From Xanthocytophaga agilis (GTDB lineage: Bacteria > Bacteroidota > Bacteroidia > Cytophagales > 172606-1), in contig NZ_JASJOU010000001.1 in NCBI RefSeq assembly GCF_030068605.1, positions 1,550,001 through 1,614,000 of the forward strand: a stretch of DNA of 64,000 nucleotides, given 5' to 3'. How positions within the stretch are numbered: position 1 is the first letter of the stretch; each line of letters begins with the position of its first letter. A program made the position numbers and the translations under genes. Below are positions 18,473-28,302 of the stretch, piece after piece. The notes under the pieces were generated by a model that made no database searches, was not told the DNA's origin, and saw only the letters and a program-made list of their open reading frames with translations.

Positions 18473-19090
18473 ATGAAAAAACAGTATGTCTCTAATAGCC
18501 AGGAATCCACTCCTATGTTTAAAAGTCCTTTATTAGAGCCATTATCCAAGGTACATTTTTCAGTACCTCTTTTTATCTATATTCCTGTTATTGGCTATTT
18601 TCTGTATCAGGCGATAGCTGTTCAGCACAATAGTATAAGCGTATTTCTGAGTAGTCTGGCCGGCGGTCTCTTGCTATGGACTATTACAGAATATGTCCTG
18701 CATCGGTTTGTCTTTCATTTTGAGCCCCAATCAACCTGGGGGCAGCGATTGCATTTTATCTTTCATGGTGTACATCACGACTATCCCAATGATGCACTTC
18801 GCCTCGTAATGCCTCCCTCTGTAAGCATTCCATTAGCATTTGGTTTCTACTGGCTTTTTAAAAGTCTACTGCCAATGAATATGGTTCCGGCTTTTTTTGC
18901 AGCATTTGTGTCAGGTTATCTGTTTTATGACATTTCACATTATGCCCTTCATCATTTGCCTATGAAAAATGGCTTCATGAAAAAGATGAAACAGCACCAT
19001 ATGCGCCATCATTACCAGGATTCAACCAAGGGATATGGTGTCAGTTCTTCTTTATGGGATGTCCTTTTTCGGTCTGACTTTGATAAATAA
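18473..19090 (+). CDS. Fatty acid hydroxylase / sterol desaturase superfamily membrane enzyme
   Basis: A 205-residue di-iron membrane oxygenase. The eight-histidine pattern is complete in order: HRFVFH (about residue 77), HGVHH (about 99), HYALHH (about 155) and HMRHH (about 175). Four hydrophobic stretches make up the membrane core. The size matches the fatty acid 2-hydroxylase catalytic domain without a cytochrome b5 part. A likely product is 2-hydroxylated lipid acyl chains, as found in sphingolipids and sulfonolipids of Cytophagales, but the substrate is inferred. It directly follows the DUF4833 gene. Confidence 0.88.
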   Translation: MKKQYVSNSQESTPMFKSPLLEPLSKVHFSVPLFIYIPVIGYFLYQAIAVQHNSISVFLSSLAGGLLLWTITEYVLHRFVFHFEPQSTWGQRLHFIFHGVHHDYPNDALRLVMPPSVSIPLAFGFYWLFKSLLPMNMVPAFFAAFVSGYLFYDISHYALHHLPMKNGFMKKMKQHHMRHHYQDSTKGYGVSSSLWDVLFRSDFDK

Positions 19091-19363
19091 TAGGTTAACC
19101 CAAAGCCTGTTTGCCTTTTCTATTCACCGATACAAGTCCCTTATTGGTCTATATATTCTACTATACAGTAGTAGTAGATAGGATATTGGTTGTCTGACTC
19201 TAATAAACCGAAACTACCTCTTGTATACTCTTTAATTTACGATCTATGCTTTCAGTGGAGTCTAGATAACAGCCATTGCGCTGAATCCAGTAAATAGTCT
19301 TCAAACTGGGATTCCCATAGAAGTATAGCAGAAAGGTAGGCGGAATAACAAGACCCAATTAGT

Positions 19364-19801
19364 ATGACTCCGGCCTCGTTAGAAAAGGAACAACTCCGTC
19401 TTTATATTATAGACGATGACGAATTATTTCATATCATTCATACCCGAATGTTGAAAATGTGGTTATCTGATTGCCAGATTATCAGCTTTACAGATCCGGT
19501 TGAGGCATTGCATACACTTACAGAAGAATTTGGCTCACAGCGTAATTCACGTCCGCCAATAGTACCTATCGTACTATTAGATATCAATATGCCCTGTATA
19601 TCAGGATGGGAATGGCTGGAACGTTTTACATTTAACTTACCTGAATGGCCCTCTCTCCTGAAAATTGCTATGCTGAGTTCATCTGTATCACCTGATGATG
19701 TCCAACAAGCCAAATCACATCCTCTTTTGAGTGGTTATTTCACCAAACCGCTGACCCAGTCGCTGGTTGAAAAGATTATGCATCTTAAAGAGAAAAAATA
19801 A
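19364..19801 (+). CDS. Stand-alone response regulator receiver protein
   Basis: A 145-residue CheY-like protein with no output domain. The acidic pocket is IIDDDELFH near residue 20, the phosphoacceptor is in VLLDINMP near residue 73, and the conserved Ser and Lys are in AMLSSSVS and YFTKPL. It may relay phosphate from one of the GAF or TPR kinases in the region. No kinase gene is adjacent, so the partner is unknown. Confidence 0.9.
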   Translation: MTPASLEKEQLRLYIIDDDELFHIIHTRMLKMWLSDCQIISFTDPVEALHTLTEEFGSQRNSRPPIVPIVLLDINMPCISGWEWLERFTFNLPEWPSLLKIAMLSSSVSPDDVQQAKSHPLLSGYFTKPLTQSLVEKIMHLKEKK

Positions 19802-19836
19802 GTAGCAGAGAATGATAAATTTTTGCTTTCCAGACT

Positions 19837-19875
19837 AATAGTATTTACTGGCGACATCCCTCAGTAAATACTATT
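19837..19875 (+). terminator. Hairpin after the receiver gene
   Basis: A perfect 14-base-pair stem, AATAGTATTTACTG with CAGTAAATACTATT, with an 11-base loop lies 36 bases after the stop codon. The T-run that follows is weak (CAAATTTTA), so termination strength is uncertain. Confidence 0.65.
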
Positions 19876-20173
19876 CTGTCTCAAATTTTATCGTTACATT
19901 TTTTTTGCTTTTTTTGCATCACTATCGAATTTGTATAGGCTTTCAGGCTAACGGCTTCCATTTTTTGTATTCATTCTAGTTAGTAATTTCTTCTCCCTTT
20001 TATCGTACTTTCCAAACCAAGGCCAGGTCTGCAGGATTTTAGGTGTGTATTCTGGTAACACATATAGGAAAGAGACAATCTTCATTAAAACACAAAGAAT
20101 GTTTTCTGCGTATACTAATCTTTGCATTTAGGTGAGATTATTATCGAAATGATACATCCTGTTCGAAACATTC

Positions 20174-20181
20174 TATCTTTG
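20174..20181 (+). promoter_or_regulatory. Bacteroidota-type -7 promoter element of the LRR/MoxR array
   Basis: TATCTTTG is a perfect match to the Bacteroidota -7 consensus TAnnTTTG. It lies 20 bases before the ATG of the first gene of the array. A clear -33 TTTG at the usual spacing was not found, so the promoter is called from the -7 element and position only. Everything between the hairpin at 19837 and here (about 300 bases) shows no gene. Confidence 0.5.
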
Positions 20182-20201
20182 TTTGGTTAAAATAGTATTC
20201 A

Positions 20202-22157
20202 ATGACTGCATTTTTAGATCTCAAAAAGCTTTTACTAAAATATCCTCAGTGTATAGGAGCCAAAATAGAAACAAAGGCGTATGGCCATGCTACATTTCTA
20301 CTCAGATTAGTACTTCCGCATTCCATCGATCAGTCACTAACCGAGGAGCTTCTCAGTACAGAGACCATTACCGATATAGATGAAAAGATACTTGAAGCGA
20401 TTCTGACCCAAACTCATTGGGAAGTGATGTCCTTTAAACTGGAACAGAGAAATGAATTTGTCCAACAGCTACTGGACAACCTGTACCAGTTTAAAAATTT
20501 ACGAAAACTTGAATACAAACATCCATTTCAAATGCCTGATGGCAAAGTTTCATTGCAAGGACTCTCCTTTCTGGAAATAGCAAATCTAAATGAGGTAGAA
20601 GTACAGGTTAAAGAACCTCTCCCCACTATTCATACGTTTATACTAGGTAGTTTTCAAAAGACAGATGTAACACCCATTCTGGAGGTTTTAAACCCTGACA
20701 CACTGCAAAAACTGGAGTTACGGCATGCAGGTCTTACGACCTTACCTACAAACCTGCAACGATTCAAAAAATTGACCTATCTGGGACTGACAGGAAACAA
20801 AATTTCGGATCTCACAGGTATAAGCGCTCACACTAATCTGAAATTGCTTAACCTGAATAATAATCAACTGATTGATATCCCCTACGAGTTATTTTCACTA
20901 ACTCAACTGGAAGATCTGTTACTGAATCAGAATCCGCTCACGACAGATACAGAAATCAAAGGCAAAACAGTATTGCTTCGATTAATCCATTGGTGTGATG
21001 AAAATCAGTTCCCGAAATCATTGCGTGAATTCTTTAGTGCATTACTACAGGAAAAAGGCAAACCTACTGTAGAGGATGATATGACAGGATTACTTTGGGC
21101 ACTAACATCTGATATTGAGCTGTTGAGAAGAAAAGCGACTAACCAACTAGCCTCTATACTCTCCGATTCACTGAATCAGCACTTTACCAGTGAAAAAGAT
21201 ATAATTTCTATAGTAGGCAAGGTCAAAGGCTGGTCAACAAAAGACATCTTGTCTCAATTGAAGAAACACAAGATAAAAGCAAGTGATAAGCTAAGTGATA
21301 GCACTACCTATGTATGTGTAGGAGATGCCCTTACAGCCGAACAAGTTAAAACCATTCTATCAAAAAATTTCCGGCTGATTATGCCTCAGCATCTGAAAGA
21401 ATTTCTGGAGAAACTGGAAACACCGTATCTGAAAGAATCCGGAGAGGAAATGCAGGAAAATCTAAACCGTCTGATTGTGAGTGATGAAGAAAGTACAGTC
21501 AAACTGGCGGCACAGATGATGATGGCCGGGGGAATCCCGGATGGCCTTTTTTATCAGATCTTGTGGTTAGGAATACGCAAAGGAACCTTCCATTGGAAGT
21601 ATTTCCGACCTTTACTGGAAAAATACGCAACAGCACAGCAATACGACTTTATTAAGAAATATCGTCAGAAAGAATTTGATGTAGTTATAAACAAGCTACT
21701 TGAATCCAGTGAGTTTGATATCCAACTGGTTTTAAAAGCTGGCTTACAGGTACTATATACACCTATAGAGTTTCGGAATCGGATCTATCCTCCCGGACGC
21801 ACCAACTACTATGCATTCCGGAATGTGTTCAAGAAAAGCCTTCGATTAGGCGGTGACGCAGCTCAGCACCTGTATCAGAAGATGACAGACGGAAATACAC
21901 TGGATTTGCTTTTCTCAAGTGCTACAGCTAAAGATCAGTTTCAATTTGCCAAAGAATTACAGGAGTTCAAGCAGGTTGAAAAAATAATTTGCGCCTATAC
22001 CTGTGCCATTATGCCCAGCAATGCCAAGCTATTGAAGAAATTGAATCAGCTCAAAAAACTTGAGCTATATAAACCCTCCCATGTAACTGTAGACAAGCAA
22101 CAACTGGCAGAGCTATTTCCGGCTATAGAAGTTACCTTAAAAAATTACGAGAACTAG
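20202..22157 (+). CDS. Leucine-rich-repeat protein with BRCT-like segment, copy 1
   Basis: A 651-residue cytoplasmic protein without signal or membrane segment. Residues 1-165 form an N-terminal domain shared with copy 2. Residues 168-246 hold three to four leucine-rich repeats (LQKLELRHAGLTTLP, LTYLGLTGNKISDL, LKLLNLNNNQLIDIP). Residues 333-405 resemble a BRCT fold: a start like VGKVKGWSTKDILSQLKKH, a core TTYVCVGDALT and a final helix QHLKEFLEKL. Residues 407-460 form a conserved helical block, ENLNRLIVSDEESTVKLAAQ followed by GGIP. First gene of a seven-gene same-strand array with a MoxR ATPase. It is probably a recognition or adaptor subunit. That role is inferred. Confidence 0.85.
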   Translation: MTAFLDLKKLLLKYPQCIGAKIETKAYGHATFLLRLVLPHSIDQSLTEELLSTETITDIDEKILEAILTQTHWEVMSFKLEQRNEFVQQLLDNLYQFKNLRKLEYKHPFQMPDGKVSLQGLSFLEIANLNEVEVQVKEPLPTIHTFILGSFQKTDVTPILEVLNPDTLQKLELRHAGLTTLPTNLQRFKKLTYLGLTGNKISDLTGISAHTNLKLLNLNNNQLIDIPYELFSLTQLEDLLLNQNPLTTDTEIKGKTVLLRLIHWCDENQFPKSLREFFSALLQEKGKPTVEDDMTGLLWALTSDIELLRRKATNQLASILSDSLNQHFTSEKDIISIVGKVKGWSTKDILSQLKKHKIKASDKLSDSTTYVCVGDALTAEQVKTILSKNFRLIMPQHLKEFLEKLETPYLKESGEEMQENLNRLIVSDEESTVKLAAQMMMAGGIPDGLFYQILWLGIRKGTFHWKYFRPLLEKYATAQQYDFIKKYRQKEFDVVINKLLESSEFDIQLVLKAGLQVLYTPIEFRNRIYPPGRTNYYAFRNVFKKSLRLGGDAAQHLYQKMTDGNTLDLLFSSATAKDQFQFAKELQEFKQVEKIICAYTCAIMPSNAKLLKKLNQLKKLELYKPSHVTVDKQQLAELFPAIEVTLKNYEN

Positions 22158-22199
22158 TAATATCATTGAAAAGCTGTTAACTGGAATCTATTGTCGACA

Positions 22200-22895
22200 A
22201 TGAAACCATATTATTATCTGATTCTATGCCTTTTATTGGGATGCAAAAATGAGAAGAAAGAAACTTCTTTGAAACCACCTGTTACTTCCAATGTAGACAC
22301 ATCCCTCTCCTTTAATGAAATGCTACATATACCCCAACATTCTTCTGAAGCCTATGGAGAGTATGAATCCTTTCTACGATGTAAAAAATTACTACAAATC
22401 TCTGACTCTACCTCCTTTAAGAATGATTATGAGATTAGATTGTATTTGTTTGGCAGTTTTCAAGGACTTTATTGCTATAAATACACTCTTCATAACAATG
22501 AATGGAAAGGAGAACGTATCATTTTACATTATTCTACCACAAGGCAATTAGAAAGAGAACCTGTATCTCCCAAAGAAGGATGGAAAACTTTTATTCAAAA
22601 TGCAATAAATAATGGGTTATTAAATATACCGACAAGAGAAGAAATGAATCAGGAAATAGTCCAACTAGGTAAATTGTACCCAGACGTCAATCTACAGATC
22701 ATAGATGGAGGATCTGTGATGATTGAAACTATTACAAAAGATCATTATGAATTGAGACTTTATAATAATCAACTATCTCTAGCCGACGATATGAAACTTT
22801 ATGATAATCCACGACCTCTGCCTGCTGGTGTTTCGAAACCAACGGTACTAAAGAAAATAAATACACTAATAAAGTCTTTGGTTATTTATCCTTGA
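22200..22895 (+). CDS. Lipoprotein of unknown function inside the LRR/MoxR array
   Basis: A 231-residue protein whose N-terminus is a lipoprotein signal with lipobox LLLGC, so the mature form is lipid-anchored. I chose the ATG at 22200. A TTG three codons upstream is in frame but would place charged context unfavourably. The mature part is predicted alpha/beta (YEIRLYLFGSFQGLYCYKY ... HYELRLYNNQLSLADD) and matches no family I know. It starts 42 bases after LRR copy 1 and ends 72 bases before copy 2, so it is probably co-transcribed. It is the only predicted exported product of the array, which may mean it is a passenger. Confidence 0.7.
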   Translation: MKPYYYLILCLLLGCKNEKKETSLKPPVTSNVDTSLSFNEMLHIPQHSSEAYGEYESFLRCKKLLQISDSTSFKNDYEIRLYLFGSFQGLYCYKYTLHNNEWKGERIILHYSTTRQLEREPVSPKEGWKTFIQNAINNGLLNIPTREEMNQEIVQLGKLYPDVNLQIIDGGSVMIETITKDHYELRLYNNQLSLADDMKLYDNPRPLPAGVSKPTVLKKINTLIKSLVIYP

Positions 22896-22967
22896 AAAGA
22901 AAAACATTCTTTATATAAGCTAACAATACACTTCATACTCAGAAGACCAGCTATCTAACAACAGTTT

Positions 22968-24878
22968 ATGAATACTTTTTCGTCCTTAACAGAGGCATTT
23001 CAGGCCTATCCTACTTGCATTGGCATTGATTTCACAGAGTTTAGTACCTGGTTCAAGTTTGAGCTACTATTACCATCTGGAGATGCCTACACCAAACAAG
23101 AGATAAAAATTTCAAACCCACAACCCGATTCGCTCATTCAGGAAATTTTAAGTCAGCCCCACTGGCAGGTATTAGAAATTGGAGCCTTTGAAAACAAAGG
23201 TGTCTGGATGCAGAAAGTTGTCAGTCAGCTACACAAATTTACTCAACTGCAAAAACTATGGATTCGCTATGGCTATACACGCTATCATGCGGAAGAGCCT
23301 CTTTCTGTATCCCTGAATGGCTTTCCTCATTTAACAACCATACACTTTCAAGGGTGTACCATTTCTCTGTCAGAACCCTTATCTCAGGCAACAGCCTTAT
23401 ATATGGAGTTAACATCTTTCGAAGAAATACACGATATCCTTCCTTATCTCAATCCAGAAAAAGTTACACGGCTCTCCTTTTCAGAAGCAAATCTGACAAC
23501 TCTGCCAGAACAGCTACAATCATTCTCACAGCTTAAATCGCTTGACTTATCCCGTAATAACCTCACAACAATTCCATCCTGGCTAAGCTCTCTTAAAGAG
23601 TTAACAAATATCTCTTTGTATGCGAATCCAATTCTGAAAAAAACAGAATTAAAGGAGGCCATGATTACCAAACTGATTGCTCAGTGTAATAAACAAAACA
23701 CATCAACACATCTGCGGGGGTTGTATCTAAATCTGTTACAAAACCAACCAGATGAATCTGCGACAACAGAAGATCTGCTACCTGCTCTGAGCATGGATAT
23801 TGAGTTACTGAACCGAAAAGCCATGCAGAAATTATTGAAGAAGGTAGTCAATCCACTAAAGGAGAAAGGCACCCCATCTCAACATATTGCCCTGATTGGG
23901 AAGTTTAAAGGAATATCTGTTCCAGAGACTATTGAGCAACTAAAACAACATGGTATCGAAGCCACAGAAAAACGTACTCCAAGCACAACCACACTTTGCA
24001 TAGGCGAAAGCCTGACAGCCAAACAAGTAACAGAAGTAGCTAAGCATCAGTTACCACTGGCTTTGCCACAGCATTTACGTGATTTTTTACAACAACTTGA
24101 TCGACCTTATCTGAAAGAATCTGATGCGGAGACCCAGGAAAACTTATTTCGCCTGTTACACAGTCAGGAAGAAAGTAACATCAAAATCGCAACAGAGATT
24201 ATGCTGAGTGGAGGCATACCTGAGGATATATTCTATATGATTTTGCTATTGAGCTTCCTAAAAACAGGAGGTTATAGAGCTGGTTTTAAGAAGCTTCTTG
24301 AAAAATATACAACACCCGAACAACATGATTTCATTGTCAAACAACAGAAGGCAGGATTTTACAAAACTATTGACTTACTATTTGACAAACCATCTGAACT
24401 CTTTGACCTTAACAAGCTTGTAGCAGCAGGATTACGCATATTTGCTATTGAAAACAGCCAGCGGATGAAGTCCTATAATGATGAAGGATTTCTTCGGTCT
24501 TTTCATTACCTCGTCAAACGATGTTTTGTAGCAGGAGGCGAACCAGGCCGACTTGCCATTAAAGCACAGCTAGAAGAAAAAACACTCAATGTCTTGTTTA
24601 CAGATGATAGTTATTTTGGAAAGTTTAAACTGCCCACAGAACTACTGGAATTTACAGACGTTGAACGGATTATCTGTTCTCAGAATGTAATGACAGAGGT
24701 AGCTACCAATCGAAAGACAATTCAGAAAATGTCCAGTCTCAAAGAATTAGTGCTATACCATTACTCGGTAGATATCACCACTTCTTATGGAAAAGAGTAT
24801 TATGATGGATGGCAGAAGGGAGTTGCCAAACTGAAAGATACCTTACCCCATCTTCAGATTACGGTACAAACTTATTAA
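22968..24878 (+). CDS. Leucine-rich-repeat protein with BRCT-like segment, copy 2
   Basis: A 636-residue paralogue of copy 1 with the same order of parts. The N-terminal domain aligns by eye from the first residues (FSSLTEAFQAYPTCIGIDF against FLDLKKLLLKYPQCIGAKI). Leucine-rich repeats lie at about residues 165-222 (LSFSEANLTTLPEQL, LKSLDLSRNNLTTIP). The BRCT-like segment is at about 306-378 (IGKFKGISVPETIEQLKQHG, TTTLCIGESLTAKQV, QHLRDFLQQL), followed by the helical block ENLFRLLHSQEESNIKIATE and GGIP. The C-terminal end again carries the ...VERIICSQNVM... strand pattern. It is nine bases from copy 3, so the two are tightly coupled. Confidence 0.85.
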   Translation: MNTFSSLTEAFQAYPTCIGIDFTEFSTWFKFELLLPSGDAYTKQEIKISNPQPDSLIQEILSQPHWQVLEIGAFENKGVWMQKVVSQLHKFTQLQKLWIRYGYTRYHAEEPLSVSLNGFPHLTTIHFQGCTISLSEPLSQATALYMELTSFEEIHDILPYLNPEKVTRLSFSEANLTTLPEQLQSFSQLKSLDLSRNNLTTIPSWLSSLKELTNISLYANPILKKTELKEAMITKLIAQCNKQNTSTHLRGLYLNLLQNQPDESATTEDLLPALSMDIELLNRKAMQKLLKKVVNPLKEKGTPSQHIALIGKFKGISVPETIEQLKQHGIEATEKRTPSTTTLCIGESLTAKQVTEVAKHQLPLALPQHLRDFLQQLDRPYLKESDAETQENLFRLLHSQEESNIKIATEIMLSGGIPEDIFYMILLLSFLKTGGYRAGFKKLLEKYTTPEQHDFIVKQQKAGFYKTIDLLFDKPSELFDLNKLVAAGLRIFAIENSQRMKSYNDEGFLRSFHYLVKRCFVAGGEPGRLAIKAQLEEKTLNVLFTDDSYFGKFKLPTELLEFTDVERIICSQNVMTEVATNRKTIQKMSSLKELVLYHYSVDITTSYGKEYYDGWQKGVAKLKDTLPHLQITVQTY

Positions 24879-24887
24879 GTACAGGCT

Positions 24888-26834
24888 ATGGCTAATGAAA
24901 TAAAAAACAAAGTATATACTATTGCAGAAGGCCTCCAAGAACCGCAGAAGGTAAAAGCGTTGCTGGTAAAGAATGCCAAAGATATAGTCTTGGTACACAA
25001 GTTTCCTTTTCTTGAACAGTTGCAATGCATTTGGGGAGAGGAAACCATTCGGTGGGATCTGATAAAAGCTGAAATAGTAAGACTACAGTCATTACAAGAG
25101 TTACATCTGGTATACCAACAGGTAGACAATCAGATGATACAGGCTATTCTGGCACTTCAGCAACTGAAAGTCCTTAAACTTGAACTCCGTCAGCAATCCA
25201 GAAAAAAAATAGATGTTAGCTGGCTATCACAAATTGGACAACTGGTCAACCTTACCCATTTGTCTATCAAACGTCATAAGCTAACTGACCTACCGGATTC
25301 TATTCATCAACTGGTAAATCTGAAAAAACTAAGTCTGGCAGGTAACAGGTTCACGAATCTTCCTTTTCAGGCTGAACGCTTTCCAACACTGGAAATAATA
25401 GGATTAGAAGCGAACAAAATTGCTCATTTACCGGATGGTTTCCTGAATTTCAAAAAACTACAGAAGCTAAATCTGGCAGGAAATCCTATAGCTAAAAATC
25501 CTCTGTACAGAGATGGTACTCCTGTAGTTCAGTTTCTGAATAAAATAAAATCACTACCTGCACATCTACCCAACATAGCATGGGCTGTATTTACGGATAA
25601 CACCAGTCAGATAGCCCAGGCCAGCGATCAGGATTTGTGTGCATTATTGAGTATAGAATTAAAGGCATTTCAACAGAAAGTACATATACTACTTAACCAA
25701 CGGTTAACAGATCTCTTTTTGTCAGGTATACAGCCATCTGAAACAAACATCTGTCTGTTAGGGAATTTATTTTTTGGTATGAAACGCCAGGCCTTAATCG
25801 AACGGCTGCAGGCTCAACAGATCACCGTACATACCAAACTACAACCCAATACAACACATCTGGTTGTAGGAGAAAACCTCACACAAAATAATATTAGTAC
25901 CATTTACCAGACTTCCCTACCCTTTGCGACTGCCGAGCACCTGCGCCAATGGCTTGAACAACTGGAACAGCCCTTCCTGAAACAAGCTGATGACTCAATG
26001 GCCGAAAATCTGCGTCGGTTGTTATTCTCTGGCAGTGAAGACAATATTAAGCTGGCATTACAGATGATAGCAACAGGAGGTATCCCCGCTTCTATCTTAT
26101 ACCATGTATTCTGTATGTGTTTTTACAAAATATGGCGCGTCTACAATCCAGCCCCAGACCTGCGAAGAGTATTTGAGCAAACCGGGCCTTTTGAGATGGT
26201 GCAACTGGTAAAAAAACACTGGCAAAAAGAAAATAAACGTTTGGTGGAAATATTTATGCAGGAAGAGGTAATAGACAAAAAGCTATTGTTTGATACAGCT
26301 TTTGAAATGTTCCTGACCAGTGTAGATACTCCACCAGTTTATGATCGTCAGACATTTGATCCAAGTACACAGTATAACGACTGGTGGAAATACTTTTTCA
26401 GAAGTCTAATTATCAAAATTTCATACAAGGCTGATGACCTTGCCGAATATGCATTGGTTCAACTTCAAAAAGAAAATATCTTTCAGCGCATTGCACAACA
26501 TAACATAAGTCTTTTGTATCCCTGGCTGGAAACAAAAGGCAAAATTCAGAAATATGCAGCCAGTGCACTTCTTCAGGATCAAACACTGGATATACGAGAC
26601 AGTTGGTTCAGTTTACTGTCTTTACCCATTTATACACCTGTAGAAAGACTGGTAGTATATGAGCATACGATGAGTGGAATGAACAAACAAATTATCGAAC
26701 ATTTAAGTAAAATAGAAAACTTAAAGACTATTGAAGTACATAAAAATGACATTAACTGGAACATAGATAACGTTCTGGCTGATTGGCAACACTACGCACC
26801 TCATGTTCAAATTTTACGAGTACATAGAACTTAA
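24888..26834 (+). CDS. Leucine-rich-repeat protein with BRCT-like segment, copy 3
   Basis: A 648-residue paralogue with the most classical motifs of the set. Leucine-rich repeats occupy about residues 72-205 (LTHLSIKRHKLTDLPDSI, LKKLSLAGNRFTNLP, LEIIGLEANKIAHLPDGF, LQKLNLAGNP). The BRCT-like segment at about 286-361 contains TTHLVVGENLT, which is the family's usual central strand, and keeps a tryptophan in its last helix (EHLRQWLEQL). The conserved helical block ENLRRLLFSGSEDNIKLALQ and GGIP follow. The N-terminus is shorter and differs from copies 1 and 2. It precedes the metallopeptidase/VWA gene by 48 bases. Confidence 0.87.
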   Translation: MANEIKNKVYTIAEGLQEPQKVKALLVKNAKDIVLVHKFPFLEQLQCIWGEETIRWDLIKAEIVRLQSLQELHLVYQQVDNQMIQAILALQQLKVLKLELRQQSRKKIDVSWLSQIGQLVNLTHLSIKRHKLTDLPDSIHQLVNLKKLSLAGNRFTNLPFQAERFPTLEIIGLEANKIAHLPDGFLNFKKLQKLNLAGNPIAKNPLYRDGTPVVQFLNKIKSLPAHLPNIAWAVFTDNTSQIAQASDQDLCALLSIELKAFQQKVHILLNQRLTDLFLSGIQPSETNICLLGNLFFGMKRQALIERLQAQQITVHTKLQPNTTHLVVGENLTQNNISTIYQTSLPFATAEHLRQWLEQLEQPFLKQADDSMAENLRRLLFSGSEDNIKLALQMIATGGIPASILYHVFCMCFYKIWRVYNPAPDLRRVFEQTGPFEMVQLVKKHWQKENKRLVEIFMQEEVIDKKLLFDTAFEMFLTSVDTPPVYDRQTFDPSTQYNDWWKYFFRSLIIKISYKADDLAEYALVQLQKENIFQRIAQHNISLLYPWLETKGKIQKYAASALLQDQTLDIRDSWFSLLSLPIYTPVERLVVYEHTMSGMNKQIIEHLSKIENLKTIEVHKNDINWNIDNVLADWQHYAPHVQILRVHRT

Positions 26835-26882
26835 TAATCAAACCACAACACAGCTAGTAGTTAAAAAGATACCATTGTCAGT

Positions 26883-28247
26883 ATGCAAAATATTTTAGAT
26901 GAAGTAGCACGGGTAGGTGTTGAATTTATTCTCAACGAACCGTATTATGCCCACTTTCTGTCAAGTCTGAACAAACAGATTGATAACTCATTTGGAACCA
27001 TGGCCGTTGGAGTGAACGGAGATACCTATGTATTGTATGTAAATCCAACATTCTGGACAGAAACCTTAACAAGTAAAGAATTACGTCTGGGTCTGGTAAA
27101 ACATGAAGTACTGCACCTGGTATTCAAACACGTTACCCGGCTTGAAAAACACCACATCCCCTTCCTGTATAATGTTGCCGCAGACCTGGTGGTAAATCAA
27201 TACATTACACGGAGCCATCTGCCACAAACGGGTATGTTCCTTGATACCTTCCCGGATGTTGACCTCGCCCCCTTTGAATCAGTAGATTATTACTATGATA
27301 AACTGAAAAAAGTGTGGGACACCAAAGGTTGTTGTAACAGCAAGTGTGAAGTACCATCTCTAAAAAAAGGAAAGGGTAAGTCTTCAGGAATGGATAATAG
27401 TAGCACTACTGGCGGAAATGGAAATGCGAGTGGAAATGATGCTGAAAATTCGGAGGAGCCTTCAGACTCTTCAGAAGACAATACAGAAAGGCCAACCATA
27501 AATACCTATAACCTGCTGGAGTCAATAGGCAAAAACTGGACAGAAGAGATGTTGCGTCATAAGGGATGGGATGCCTTAGCCCGCCTCAACCCAGTGGAAA
27601 AAAGTATCTATGACATGCAGCTTGATAACCTGATCCGTATATCTGTTGAACGGGCTGGTCCGAAAAGTATTGGAAAGCTTCCTGCACATCTACAGCGTTA
27701 TCTTGACCTTTTTATGATCCGTAAAGTGCCTCAGCTTAACTGGCGTAAGGCGTTGCGTATTTTTTCAGAAAGTAGCCGGAAGACGTATATTAAAAACACC
27801 TTGAAAAAACCATCCAAACGGTATGGAACTGTTCCAGGCATCAAGGTAAAACGCAAGCAGAAAGTATTACTGGCGATTGATACATCGGGTAGTATTGGAA
27901 ATGAAGAGCTAAGCACCTTTTTCAGCGAAATTTACCATATCTGGCGGTCTGGGGCAGAGGTCCGTATTGTGGAATGTGACGCTGCTATCGGCAATATATA
28001 CGAATATAGAGGTATTGTACCTAAAACGGTTACAGGAGGTGGCGGAACCAGCTTTGAACCTCCATTGCTTTATGCAAATCAGGAATACCTGCCTGACATG
28101 ATGATCTACTTTACAGATGGGTATGGGTCTGTTCCTAAAATGCATCTCCGGTTCCCGTTGTTATGGATTATCACCAAAGAGGGTATAGAACAAAGCAGCG
28201 ACACCTTCCAGCAACTGCCAGGCAGACGTGTAAAACTCAGAGAATAA
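26883..28247 (+). CDS. Metallopeptidase-like / VWA-like protein (DUF2201 type)
   Basis: A 454-residue protein in two parts joined by a low-complexity Gly/Ser/Glu linker at about residues 160-210. The N-terminal part has the zinc-site motif HEVLHLVFKH (HExxH, His74 and His78) and the flanking NVAADLVVNQY of the DUF2201 metallopeptidase-like domain. The C-terminal part is VWA-like with an intact MIDAS, DTSGS, near residue 333 and FTDGYG near residue 410. VWA proteins of this kind pair with MoxR AAA+ ATPases as in RavA-ViaA, and the MoxR gene lies two genes downstream. Whether it cleaves protein or only binds is not known. Confidence 0.9.
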   Translation: MQNILDEVARVGVEFILNEPYYAHFLSSLNKQIDNSFGTMAVGVNGDTYVLYVNPTFWTETLTSKELRLGLVKHEVLHLVFKHVTRLEKHHIPFLYNVAADLVVNQYITRSHLPQTGMFLDTFPDVDLAPFESVDYYYDKLKKVWDTKGCCNSKCEVPSLKKGKGKSSGMDNSSTTGGNGNASGNDAENSEEPSDSSEDNTERPTINTYNLLESIGKNWTEEMLRHKGWDALARLNPVEKSIYDMQLDNLIRISVERAGPKSIGKLPAHLQRYLDLFMIRKVPQLNWRKALRIFSESSRKTYIKNTLKKPSKRYGTVPGIKVKRKQKVLLAIDTSGSIGNEELSTFFSEIYHIWRSGAEVRIVECDAAIGNIYEYRGIVPKTVTGGGGTSFEPPLLYANQEYLPDMMIYFTDGYGSVPKMHLRFPLLWIITKEGIEQSSDTFQQLPGRRVKLRE

Positions 28248-28302
28248 CTTTTCATTGTAACAAAGAACTAAACCATTTTTCTAACTCACCAGTACACAGG
28301 CT

